Source: CAZGSG01 sp964528095
GTDB taxonomy: Bacteria > Bacteroidota > Bacteroidia > Chitinophagales > Chitinophagaceae
Reading direction: 5' to 3'
NCBI GenBank assembly: GCA_964528095.1
Contig: CAZGSG010000248.1
Span: 1-8,735, forward strand
Length of the DNA stretch: 8,735 bases
Part shown: positions 1 through 5,994 of the stretch, one piece after another
Numbering within the stretch: the first letter of the stretch is position 1
How the letters are laid out: every line of letters begins with the position of its first letter
The notes under the pieces: generated by a model
What the model was told of the DNA's origin: nothing
The model's input: only the letters and a program-made list of their open reading frames with translations
Databases searched by the model: none
Translations under genes and position numbers: made by a program

Positions 1-2
1 AA

Positions 3-545
3 GACAAAACCGGGAAATTATGGATTGGCACAAGGGGCGAGGCTTGTTTTTATGATACCAGCCTGCCCGTCGGGCAGGGAAAAAGATTTACCGTTTTCAA
101 AAACAAAGACGGTAAAGCCTTTAACAACGTTAGATCGATAATCGAAGATAGGAAAGGCAATATTTGGTTCGGTGGGTCGATCATCAAAGATAAAAAAGAC
201 AATATTTTGTTCGTTGAAGATGCTCTTTGGCGCTATGACGGCAGCGCCTTTACCAAAATTAATCAGAAGGGGGCTTCTGCTATAATAGAAGATAAGAAAG
301 GAAACATCTGGACTACTGGTGCAGTAAATCCTAATGGGGTCGGGATCTGGACACTTTCCCGTTATGATCAAAGGTCCCTGTACAATAAAAAGCCCGCTGT
401 AACCGAAATAATGTCAATGGAAAAAATGCTTTGCGGGATTTTGGAAGCTGACGATGGAAGTATTTGGTTTGGATCTATGAACGGAGTGTATCGTTATGAT
501 GGAAAGACCATCACGGACTTTAAAAGTAAAGAGGGTCAGCAATAA
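3..545 (+). CDS. Two-component-regulator propeller protein, C-terminal part (5' truncated by window)
   Basis: This is the end of a beta-propeller protein; the frame is open to the window edge, so the start is missing and 180 codons are visible. At least three Reg_prop-type blades can be read: an opening LWIGTRG, then SIIEDRKGNIWFG, IIEDKKGNIWTTG and GILEADDGSIWFG followed by GVYRYDG. These (E/D)D..GNIWFGT-like strands are the hallmark of the propeller that forms the sensor half of Bacteroidota hybrid two-component systems. Here the protein stops about 25 residues after the last blade, with no membrane helix, kinase or DNA-binding domain, so it is a free-standing propeller, probably periplasmic or lipid-anchored. 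Its ligand cannot be told. In the first visible blade, where homologues typically read YDGKSF, there is an extra SLPVGQG encoded by a 17-bp palindrome. The YceI-like gene follows 60 bp downstream on the same strand and may be co-transcribed. Confidence 0.85.
   Translation, partial: DKTGKLWIGTRGEACFYDTSLPVGQGKRFTVFKNKDGKAFNNVRSIIEDRKGNIWFGGSIIKDKKDNILFVEDALWRYDGSAFTKINQKGASAIIEDKKGNIWTTGAVNPNGVGIWTLSRYDQRSLYNKKPAVTEIMSMEKMLCGILEADDGSIWFGSMNGVYRYDGKTITDFKSKEGQQ
62..78. repeat. 17-bp near-perfect palindrome inside a coding region
   Basis: Two 8-bp arms, CCTGCCCG at 62-69 and CGGGCAGG at 71-78, surround a single T. The element lies inside the propeller gene and is translated as LPVGQ within SLPVGQG. 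GC-rich palindromes of this kind are scattered through many Bacteroidota genomes (from memory, not searched). The same 8-bp arm occurs again at 4834-4841. Confidence 0.75.
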
Positions 546-605
546 TGTGTATAGCTAATTTAAAATCACTTGTCAATTATTATTAATCAATATAACTTCT
601 GTGGT

Positions 606-1259
606 ATGAACAACAAACTATCAATCACTTACTTAATTTTAATGATTGCCCCTTTTTTCTTTGGTTGCCGTGGACCTGTAAAAGAGGTAAATAAAAACAA
701 CGCACCGGCAAACTCTTTATCCTTACATGTTGGGAATGAGAAATATCTTGTAGTAGATACGAAGGAAAGCGTTGTAACATGGAAAGGTTCTATGCTAATT
801 GGTGCAAACAGTCATACAGGGTACGTCTATATATCAAGGGGTGAATTGATGATTGAAAACGGTCAACTTGTGGGAGGAACAGTTGAAGTCGACATGAGTA
901 CAATTGAAGATGAAGCCCATGGGAGTGATAATAACCTTATTAATCACTTAAAAGATCCTGATTTTTTTGATGTTAAAAAATTTCCCGTTTCTACAATCGT
1001 AATTACCAGGGTTACAACAGAGAATGGTGAGAATGTAGAAATTACCGGAAATCTAACGATTAAAGGCATCACACACCCAGTTACTTTTCCAGCCAAAATG
1101 GAAGTTAAGGATGGAATTGTAAAAGCGAATGGCAAGCTGACCATTGATCGGACAAAATGGGATGTCCGTTATAAATCGGGGAAGTTCTATGCTCTTTTAG
1201 CTGATCAAACTATGTCGGATTCCATTGAATTCGATATTAAGATCGTAGCAAAAAAATAA
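606..1259 (+). CDS. YceI-like domain lipoprotein
   Basis: The product is a 217-residue lipoprotein with one YceI-like domain, a lipocalin-like beta-barrel that binds isoprenoid or other amphiphilic ligands in characterised members. I chose ATG 606 over an upstream in-frame TTG at 570 because it yields a clean lipoprotein signal: N-terminal MNNK, a hydrophobic stretch, and FFFGC with the lipidated Cys at residue 21. After a short Asn/Lys linker the domain runs from about residue 48 to the end. It includes SVVTWKG, the S-x-H-T-G motif of strand 2 (NSHTGYVYI), VEVDMSTI, the DFFDV..FP motif that typifies the family, GNLTIKGITHPV and the closing SIEFDIKI. It is probably anchored to the inner or outer membrane facing the periplasm. 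The ligand is unknown; family members are often linked to envelope stress or polyprenyl binding. No cytochrome or prenyl-synthesis neighbour is present to refine this. Confidence 0.88.
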   Translation: MNNKLSITYLILMIAPFFFGCRGPVKEVNKNNAPANSLSLHVGNEKYLVVDTKESVVTWKGSMLIGANSHTGYVYISRGELMIENGQLVGGTVEVDMSTIEDEAHGSDNNLINHLKDPDFFDVKKFPVSTIVITRVTTENGENVEITGNLTIKGITHPVTFPAKMEVKDGIVKANGKLTIDRTKWDVRYKSGKFYALLADQTMSDSIEFDIKIVAKK

Positions 1260-1342
1260 ATACCTGAATCCATAAAAGACTTAATTAAATTCAGATCGTG
1301 TTATTCTATTCCGGTACAAGAGCTTTGGTTGTTTTTCACACA

Positions 1343-1380
1343 GCCTGTATGCTGGGTGAGGGGTAAATATGGGTACAGGC
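1343..1380. repeat. Inverted repeat in the leader region between the YceI-like and barrel genes
   Basis: GCCTGTA (1343-1349) and TACAGGC (1374-1380) form 7-bp arms separated by 24 bases. A shorter nested hairpin, CAGC at 1341-1344 with GCTG at 1351-1354, competes with it. It lies about 90 bp upstream of the barrel gene and could be an operator or an RNA structure. It has no T tract, so it is not a convincing terminator. The rest of the 212-bp gap shows no coding remnant. Confidence 0.3.
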
Positions 1381-1423
1381 CCAAAATGGCATAAACTTGC
1401 TAAAAAAATAACTACTACATTTT

Positions 1424-1431
1424 TAGTATTG
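1424..1431 (+). promoter_or_regulatory. Possible Bacteroidota -7 element before the barrel gene
   Basis: TAGTATTG differs by one base from the Bacteroidota -7 consensus TAnnTTTG and ends 40 bases before ATG 1472. The only upstream TTG (1397-1399) is 24 bases away, longer than the usual spacing of about 19-20, so the -33 partner is weak. Confidence 0.25.
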
Positions 1432-1471
1432 TAAACGATTTTGCAAGGTTATATTTTTCAAATAAAAATAT

Positions 1472-2176
1472 ATGAAAAAAATTACCTTATCCTTCGTTTG
1501 CTGTTTAGCCTTGATCGCTGCCACAGCTCAAACTGAAAAAGGAAATACTTTAGTTGGCGTAAGCCTTGGTTCTTTCAGCTATACCAACAGCGACAGTAAA
1601 ACAACCTACAGTAACACGCCAACTGTATACAACAGTGATGGCAGTTCCTTCTCCATCAGCATTAACCCTAATATTGCCTGGTTCATCAAAGATAACCTGG
1701 CCGTTGGTGGTTCGGTAAGTGTCAGTTTCTATACTTCAAAAAGTAATAGCAGCAACACTTCTTCATCTACAACCAGTGACAGTAAATCCACCCAGCCTTC
1801 TATCTATATTGGCCCGCTGGCCCGTTATTATTTTGGCGGCAGCCCCAAGGGAATGCCGTTTGTACAGGCGAATGTACAGTACGGAATTGCGGGTGGAAAA
1901 AGCGAAAGTAAAACCAGTTCCGGGGCCAGCAGTGAAACCAAAACAAAGCCAAAAGGCGACTGGAATGCAGGGCTGGCTTTGGGGTATGAACATTTTGTAA
2001 ATACCACGGTTGGTTTCTATGCAAGTATCGGTTTCAATTATGGTAAAAGTAAAACAGAGTATGAATACAGGCCTTCTTCCTCAACAGGCTATGACTACAC
2101 AAGTGAATATTCAAGGTTCTATATTCCGGTAAATGTCGGTTTGCAATTACATTTGGCGTGTAAAAAAAAGAAGTAA
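1472..2176 (+). CDS. Small outer-membrane beta-barrel protein
   Basis: The product has 234 residues with a Sec signal peptide (MKKITLSFVCC.., A-T-A then Q20, cleavage predicted before Q20). The mature part alternates short aromatic/glycine beta strands, such as LVGVSLGSFSY, NLAVGGSVSVSFY, IYIGPLARYYF, AGLALGYEHF, GFYASIGFNYG and FYIPVNVGLQLHL, with polar loops. Two loops are strikingly rich in Ser, Thr and Lys (about residues 89-110 and 143-161), as expected of surface-exposed loops. The overall size and strand pattern fit an eight-strand OmpA/OmpW-like barrel of the broad outer-membrane-beta-barrel superfamily common in Bacteroidota. It ends with a Cys and four Lys, so it lacks the usual C-terminal aromatic residue. 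No enzymatic motif is visible and no function can be assigned. It stands alone: a 212-bp gap precedes it and a terminator-like hairpin follows. Confidence 0.8.
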   Translation: MKKITLSFVCCLALIAATAQTEKGNTLVGVSLGSFSYTNSDSKTTYSNTPTVYNSDGSSFSISINPNIAWFIKDNLAVGGSVSVSFYTSKSNSSNTSSSTTSDSKSTQPSIYIGPLARYYFGGSPKGMPFVQANVQYGIAGGKSESKTSSGASSETKTKPKGDWNAGLALGYEHFVNTTVGFYASIGFNYGKSKTEYEYRPSSSTGYDYTSEYSRFYIPVNVGLQLHLACKKKK

Positions 2177-2197
2177 ATCGATTTTAATAAACAGATT

Positions 2198-2231
2198 TTA
2201 AAAAGACAGATCAACTGATCTGTCTTTTTAA
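2198..2231. terminator. Bidirectional intrinsic terminator between convergent genes
   Basis: The arms 2198-2213 and 2216-2231 are complementary over their whole length. The core GACAGATCA/TGATCTGTC is flanked by A5 on the left and T5 on the right, and the loop is effectively AACT. The A tract left of the stem and the T tract right of it let the hairpin act on both strands. It lies between the stop of the barrel gene (2176) and the stop of the serine hydrolase gene (2307). Confidence 0.85.
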
Positions 2232-2306
2232 TTTTACAGAAGGTACTCACCCTATAATACCGCGTCTGAAAAACTATCATAATAAAGGTTATTTTATGTA
2301 TTTATC

Positions 2307-4082
2307 CTATAGTAAAAGTATCTCGCTTGCCTTTTTTATCACTGAATGGTCAAACCCCGCATTGCGGAAATAGTCAAAATCATTGGTCAAACTTTTGATT
2401 AATTCATTCCCAGCGTGCCCTGACTTTAAATATTGTTGATATAGTTCAATCGCTTTGGTGAAATCACCCTTAAAGAGATACGAGTGAGCTAAGTTTTTTA
2501 TCAGCGACGAATCTGAAGATTCGCTCACCAAACCCTTCGATAAAAAGCCAATCGCCCTGTCGTAATTTTTAGTTTCCAGCAAATGACGACCAAAAAAACT
2601 CCATTGCCCGGGTTTCGGTTTCAGCGTATCTAAAATGGTTATCCTTTGTCCGGGTACACGCGGTTGGCCATTCACCGTTCTTGAAAAACCGCTTACTGCC
2701 CCGGCGCTATCGAAAATAAAGGTCTTTGCGCTCGGGAATTCGAGGTTGCGAAAATGTTTCTCCGATGTAAAATGCATTTTGCTGCTGACGCCATCAATCC
2801 AGTAGTAAAGCCCATCTTTTTCTTTTTTCACTTCTGAAAATATTCCGTCTGTTATATAGTAACCGATGTATTTCGAGGTGAGCGTGTCGTTTACCTGCAC
2901 AGTGGTTATTTGTTCAGGTTTATCGAAACCCGCCCAATTGTATGCCAGTGCTATGGTGTTAACCAGTTCGAATAAAATGGCCCCGTCATCTGAATTTACA
3001 AATATCGCAGTTCCCTTTCCATTTGTTAATCCGCCAATGAATAAACCTGTGAACCCCTCGTTACTGGCAGTATGATCGAAGTACTTTTCGCCGTTCCTAT
3101 TCTGTATGAAGGTGCCCATTGCCACATCATTTTTGTAGGGCGTTAAATGCAATTTCACCATTTCCTGGTTCAACAGCTTTGATGATTTTCCCTGGTAAGC
3201 CAGCTGCATTTCAACAATGTATTTGCATATATCTGTCGGTGTGGTCCATAATCCGGCCGCCGCTTTTTCCGGATATACAACAAATTTTCCCGGGACCTCA
3301 TTGCCGTTGCTTCTATATCCTGTTGCGAGATTTTTTCGTTGGCTGACTGCAGGGGGCTGATTGTAAGAACTATTGGTCATTCCCAGTGGCCGGAGCACAT
3401 GCTCATACATGTATTGCTCATATTGTTGCTTGGTAAGGTCGATAAGCATTTGTTGCGTTATAAGGATGCCTCCGCCGGAATAGCGGGATTCCTTACCAGG
3501 TTCTTGTATCGATCGTACGGCTCCTGTGTTGGAAGGAGCCCGGCCGTCTAAAATATCAGTGACCGCTGCAATGGCGCTATCCCGGTGGTAACCGGGGAAA
3601 CCATGAACCCCCAGGCCTGCGGTGTGGCTGAGCAATTGGGCGGTTGTAATTTTCTTGCCATGGGACACGGTGTCATAAGGGAATTTCCAGTTGACCAGGT
3701 ACTGGTTGATGTCCTGGTTAAGATCCAGCTTTCCCTGCTGCGCCAGTTGTAAGATACCAACGGCGTTTAGTGACTTACTGATGGATCCGGGTTCAAACAG
3801 GGTATTGGCAGTTACTTTCCTGTTTTCTTTTTTGTCAGCATAACCATACCCTTTGGCCCACACAATTTGGTAATTGTCGATAACAGCGATACTTAATCCC
3901 GCCACGTTGTAATGTTTCATCCGTTCAGCAAGGGTAAACGGTTTACCGTCGATAACCAAGCCTCCCGATAGATTGGTTTCCACCAGGGCGATCTGTTCGT
4001 TTATGGCTTTAGAATAATGCTGCTGTGCGGTGACTGTTGTAAGCCAATGGAACAAAAGGACCGCTAAACTAATTTTTCTCAT
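2307..4082 (-). CDS. Secreted serine hydrolase, beta-lactamase/PBP4* (S12) fold, with TPR-like tail
   Basis: With start ATG 4082 the product has 591 residues and a good signal peptide (MRKISLAVLLF..TVTAQ). An in-frame ATG at 4148 would add 22 residues before this signal and is less likely. The catalytic domain covers about residues 25-385. SISK at 100-103 is the SxxK nucleophile/base motif after FEPG. Y201-S-G replaces the usual YxN. H337-T-A-S-N-E-G is the third motif, in the position of KTG/HxG. Residues from about 395 to 490 form a beta-rich domain like those following the catalytic domain in DUF3471-type hydrolases. About 495-560 look like one or two TPR helical pairs (NYDRAIGFLSKGL.., GDFTKAIELYQQYL). 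Family members are periplasmic peptidases, esterases or D-amino-acid hydrolases; true beta-lactamase activity is not implied. It is transcribed toward the barrel gene and diverges from the broken regulator. Confidence 0.88.
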   Translation of the reverse strand: MRKISLAVLLFHWLTTVTAQQHYSKAINEQIALVETNLSGGLVIDGKPFTLAERMKHYNVAGLSIAVIDNYQIVWAKGYGYADKKENRKVTANTLFEPGSISKSLNAVGILQLAQQGKLDLNQDINQYLVNWKFPYDTVSHGKKITTAQLLSHTAGLGVHGFPGYHRDSAIAAVTDILDGRAPSNTGAVRSIQEPGKESRYSGGGILITQQMLIDLTKQQYEQYMYEHVLRPLGMTNSSYNQPPAVSQRKNLATGYRSNGNEVPGKFVVYPEKAAAGLWTTPTDICKYIVEMQLAYQGKSSKLLNQEMVKLHLTPYKNDVAMGTFIQNRNGEKYFDHTASNEGFTGLFIGGLTNGKGTAIFVNSDDGAILFELVNTIALAYNWAGFDKPEQITTVQVNDTLTSKYIGYYITDGIFSEVKKEKDGLYYWIDGVSSKMHFTSEKHFRNLEFPSAKTFIFDSAGAVSGFSRTVNGQPRVPGQRITILDTLKPKPGQWSFFGRHLLETKNYDRAIGFLSKGLVSESSDSSLIKNLAHSYLFKGDFTKAIELYQQYLKSGHAGNELIKSLTNDFDYFRNAGFDHSVIKKASEILLL

Positions 4083-4088
4083 AGTTGA

Positions 4089-4096
4089 CAAACCTA
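4089..4096 (-). promoter_or_regulatory. Candidate -7 element giving a near-leaderless hydrolase mRNA
   Basis: On the minus strand TAGGTTTG matches the Bacteroidota -7 consensus TAnnTTTG exactly and ends six bases before ATG 4082. About 21 bases upstream is a TTCTGG that could serve as a weak -33 element. If used, transcription would begin almost at the start codon and would exclude the longer start at 4148. A single 8-bp match can arise by chance. Confidence 0.3.
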
Positions 4097-4176
4097 TCCG
4101 TTTTACTGTCAGCGCAGCCAGAAAGAGTGTAAAAAGCTTGTAAAACAATGTAAATGTTGTTTAAAATAGGATTTAC

Positions 4177-4547
4177 ATGAATGGTTTAAGTTCAGCATTA
4201 TCAGCAGGAACAATATTTCTTATTCGCCGTCCTTTCAATATCCATGATAGGAATTGCTATGGTCTTTGTAAAAAAAGGAAAACGAGCATCCTGATAAACA
4301 CCTGGAGATTTTGCTTCGTAATATCGGGCGCCAGGTGTTGCTTCATTCCAAAGATTCGAGGTCCCGGGTATTGCCGGTTAAAACAGTCAATGAAAACACA
4401 TTCCGGATTTCCTTTGAGAATAGTTTTGGGTTTGTGATCACCCGCCATGTGGACGTTTTGATATCCAAACTCCGGAAGAGATTAAGCGCTGATCCGGCTG
4501 TTAAGATTGTAAATGTGCATGGTAAAGGCTACAAAATGATTGCGTGA
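4177..4547 (+). pseudogene. Broken membrane-anchored winged-helix (OmpR/PhoB-type) regulator
   Basis: Pieces of one protein can be read in two frames. Bases 4211-4276 encode a transmembrane helix (QYFLFAVLSISMIGIAMVFVKK, with an internal break if read onward). After the A7 run at 4270-4276 the frame must shift; removing one A joins it to KENEHPDKHLEILLRNIGRQ and then HSKDSRSRVLPV and FRISFENSFGFV. This is the conserved start of the extracytoplasmic part in a Bacteroidota family of TM-plus-winged-helix proteins, as I remember it. The frame then passes directly to DVLISKLRKRLSADP and VNVHGKGYKMIA, the recognition helix and C-terminal hairpin of a Trans_reg_C domain, ending at TGA 4545-4547. The sensory part, second membrane helix and first half of the winged helix are missing, roughly 150-200 residues from memory of the family. 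ATG 4177 is only a possible original start, because its frame also differs from the TM frame. Not expected to be functional. Confidence 0.75.
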
Positions 4548-4563
4548 GACATGCGACAATCAA

Positions 4564-4746
4564 TTGGGCTGCCTCTTGTTTTAATGAATATTCTTCAACG
4601 AATAGCAACTGGAAAGGTATTCTGTTTCGTGTTGATCGTTAAAGTCCGGCATTATGAAAATTCAGTCGCTCATTTAAATCTGAAGTACTTCCGATGTAAT
4701 ACTTCTTATCTTTTAGACTTTGTAATACGTATGCGTAATAAGGCAT
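4564..4746 (-). pseudogene. GIY-YIG nuclease, interrupted by a stop and C-terminally truncated
   Basis: Read on the minus strand from ATG 4746: MPYYAYVLQSLKDKKYYIGS and TSDLNERLNFHNAGL, then TAA at 4641-4639. In the same frame it continues as RSTRNRIPFQLLFVEEY and SLKQEAAQ up to about 4564. This is the small single-domain GIY-YIG family (UPF0213/YhbQ-like). YAYVLQS corresponds to the GIY strand, YYIGST to YIG, R in NERL to the catalytic arginine, and the Glu in VEEY/KQEA to the metal-binding region. One substitution in a CAA, GAA or AAA codon would create the stop. The usual ending after EA (REK..LK..) is absent; the frame runs into the end of the broken regulator. So both a nonsense mutation and a 3' deletion are seen. 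The 35-residue product lacks the second half of the fold and should be inactive. Confidence 0.82.
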
Positions 4747-4816
4747 AAAAAAACAGCTCTTTACAGTGTTGCTCTTGTTTAGTCGCCTCCCCTGTACAAA
4801 TAGCGAACTCATATCG

Positions 4817-4835
4817 GGCTTCGTCCGGCGAAGCC
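4817..4835. repeat. GC-rich hairpin followed by a copy of the palindrome half-site
   Basis: GGCTTCG (4817-4823) and CGAAGCC (4829-4835) form a perfect 7-bp stem around TCCGG. It overlaps CCTGCCCG at 4834-4841, identical to one arm of the palindrome at 62-78, and CGGG at 4815-4818 could pair with its CCCG. It has the look of the short intergenic palindromic repeats dispersed in Bacteroidota genomes. Confidence 0.55.
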
Positions 4836-4868
4836 TGCCCGAAATGCAGAGTATGCGTAAAAGAAAAG

Positions 4869-4882
4869 ACCGCCGTTGCGGT
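4869..4882. repeat. Short hairpin ACCGC-CGTT-GCGGT
   Basis: A perfect 5-bp stem with a four-base loop. No T tract follows, so it is not a terminator. It is one of several small foldbacks upstream of the PH-domain gene. Confidence 0.4.
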
Positions 4883-5054
4883 AACTTTGCTGTACTGCGG
4901 TTCGGGGTCTGACGGATAAAGCCCAGTTTTAGTTCTTATTATTTAACTTTATCAAAAAACTAGGTAGCAGTTCCGGGCGGACGAATATAAAGTTCCCTGC
5001 CATCGGCAATACCTGCTCCTTGTTGGCAATTATAAATCAAACACCCTGAAATTT

Positions 5055-5687
5055 ATGGCTTTGACAAACGACAAGAACTTATTGCCAGAATTTGAAAGTA
5101 TAAAAGATGACAAAGAAGAAATTCTTTGGACGGGAAAACCTAAATTCATTCCTTTTATTTTTACAGGCGTTTTAGGTGGAATCGTTACGATTGGATTTGC
5201 AATTGTGTGGCTTTTGACAGCAAAAAATTGGGATTCAAACGGTGACAATAATCCACCATCATATTTTTGGCTCTTTGGGCTCATTCCATTGAGTGCGGGA
5301 CTTTTTACTTTTTTTAAAAAGATATTTTCTTTTTCAAACACGGCATATTCATATTCAGACAAAAGAGTAATGATGCGTTCAGGTTTTATTGGTACAGACT
5401 TTAAAACAATTGACTATGATAAAATTTCTGACATAGAAGTTACTGTTAGCATTGTAGAGAAAATGTATAATGTTGGGACAATTAGATTTTTTAGCGGCAG
5501 GACACAAACGGACGAGGGAAATACTACAAAACTTTATGACAGTTGGAGTGCAATTGAAGACCCGTACGAAGTTTTTAAAATGGTTAAACAAACATCTGTA
5601 AACATAAAGACAGACTTTAATTATCCAAATGCATTAAGACCAGATATAAATCCAGGTTATAACACAAAGTACGACCCGAAGACATAA
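5055..5687 (+). CDS. PH-domain (YdbS/bPH2-like) membrane protein
   Basis: The product has 210 residues. After a charged start containing EEILWTGKPK, the typical lead-in of bacterial PH-domain membrane proteins, there are two membrane helices (about residues 31-56 and 69-88). A bacterial pleckstrin-homology-like domain follows at about 96-178: YSYSDKRVMMRSGF, KTIDYDKISDIEVTVS, VGTIRFFSG and EDPYEVFKMVKQ. The tail (180-210) is rich in Asn and Pro and unstructured. Such proteins sit in the cytoplasmic membrane with the PH domain facing the cytosol; their biochemical role is unknown. ATG 5055 gives the usual N-terminus. Base composition is visibly AT-richer than the flanking DNA. The gene stands alone between two structured noncoding stretches, and a CTGC/GCAG hairpin begins right after the stop, which suggests a recently acquired single-gene cassette. 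Confidence 0.82.
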   Translation: MALTNDKNLLPEFESIKDDKEEILWTGKPKFIPFIFTGVLGGIVTIGFAIVWLLTAKNWDSNGDNNPPSYFWLFGLIPLSAGLFTFFKKIFSFSNTAYSYSDKRVMMRSGFIGTDFKTIDYDKISDIEVTVSIVEKMYNVGTIRFFSGRTQTDEGNTTKLYDSWSAIEDPYEVFKMVKQTSVNIKTDFNYPNALRPDINPGYNTKYDPKT

Positions 5688-5812
5688 CTGCCGCCAGCAG
5701 GGGTTTTCCAGAAAGGGGCTGAAGAACAAGACTCAAGTTCAGTTTTTCAATTTATATTTAGTACATGGGTTGAGCTGAAGGGCCCTGATTTCCCCCACTT
5801 CGGCAAGCTCTA
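5688..5812. repeat. Imperfect long foldback directly after the PH-domain gene
   Basis: CTGC (5688-5691) and GCAG (5697-5700) form a hairpin starting at the base after the stop codon. The following GGGTTTTCCAGAAAGGGG (5701-5718) pairs imperfectly with CCCCACTTCGGCAAGCTC (5793-5810), giving about 13 pairs with mismatches and one bulge on each side. Between the arms lie CTGAA/TTCAG and a palindrome AGGGCCCT (5779-5786). I recall similar G-rich/C-rich arm pairs around AT-rich single genes in Chitinophagaceae, but could not search for them. No protein remnant is convincing; one plus frame is open to TAG near 5811. Confidence 0.4.
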
Positions 5813-5850
5813 GACCATTATATATGTTTCCAAAAACAATGTAACTACTG

Positions 5851-5877
5851 GATTCGAACCGACTCGAATCATTTTTT
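5851..5877 (+). terminator. Hairpin with T6 tract upstream of the amylase gene
   Basis: GATTCGA (5851-5857) and TCGAATC (5864-5870) form a 7-bp stem with loop ACCGAC, followed by A and six T. This fits an intrinsic terminator on the plus strand, possibly for the PH-domain gene about 165 bp upstream. The stem is only moderately GC-rich, so strength is uncertain. The 117 bases between here and ATG 5995 must contain the amylase promoter; no clear consensus was found. Confidence 0.5.
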
Positions 5878-5994
5878 AACAACACTTTGAAAATTTAGAT
5901 ATCAAAAAAAGAAAATTGGTTTTTTTCGTAAATACAAAGTTAGCTGAAATAGCAGGTTGACACCGAGATATCAAACAACTCCTAGTATATTCTT

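Larger units (their letters stand above)
4747..5054. other. Noncoding, hairpin-rich spacer between the GIY-YIG remnant and the PH-domain gene
   Basis: I see no convincing gene in these 308 bases. They hold two compact hairpins (4817-4835 and 4869-4882), a tract able to pair AGACC (4867-4871) with GGTCT near 4906-4910, a small TGCC-ATC-GGCA hairpin at 4998-5008, and a repeated GGCAAT (5005-5010 and 5035-5040). GC-rich structured DNA here contrasts with the AT-rich gene that follows. It must contain the promoter of the PH-domain gene, but no good TTTG/TAnnTTTG pair is evident. Confidence 0.5.

Noticed and set aside
18..371. Long minus-strand open frame opposite the propeller gene
   Set aside because: It is antisense to clear propeller repeats; part of it (LPDGQAG) is just the reverse reading of the palindrome.
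570..605. Upstream TTG start for the YceI-like lipoprotein
   Set aside because: It would put 12 mostly polar residues before a well-formed lipoprotein signal that begins at ATG 606.
1264..1294. CTGAAT/ATTCAG inverted repeat after the YceI-like gene as a terminator
   Set aside because: The arms are only 6 bp with a 19-base loop and no T tract.
4551..4748. Plus-strand open frame of 65 codons after the broken regulator
   Set aside because: It is the antisense shadow of the GIY-YIG remnant on the minus strand and has no recognisable protein features of its own.
4709..4942. Minus-strand frame open for 78 codons upstream of and overlapping the GIY-YIG start
   Set aside because: It has no ATG, GTG or TTG start codon that I can find and reads through hairpin repeats; probably chance openness of GC-rich DNA.
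5688..5850. Classical integron attC site after the PH-domain gene
   Set aside because: No paired GTTRRRY/RYYYAAC core motifs could be found, so only a general foldback is reported.
5845..5872. GGATTCGAACC, which on the minus strand looks like a tRNA T-arm (GGTTCGAATCC)
   Set aside because: The 5-bp T-stem would have a C-A mismatch and two G-T pairs, and no anticodon arm or acceptor stem lies nearby. The hairpin plus T6 reading explains it better.
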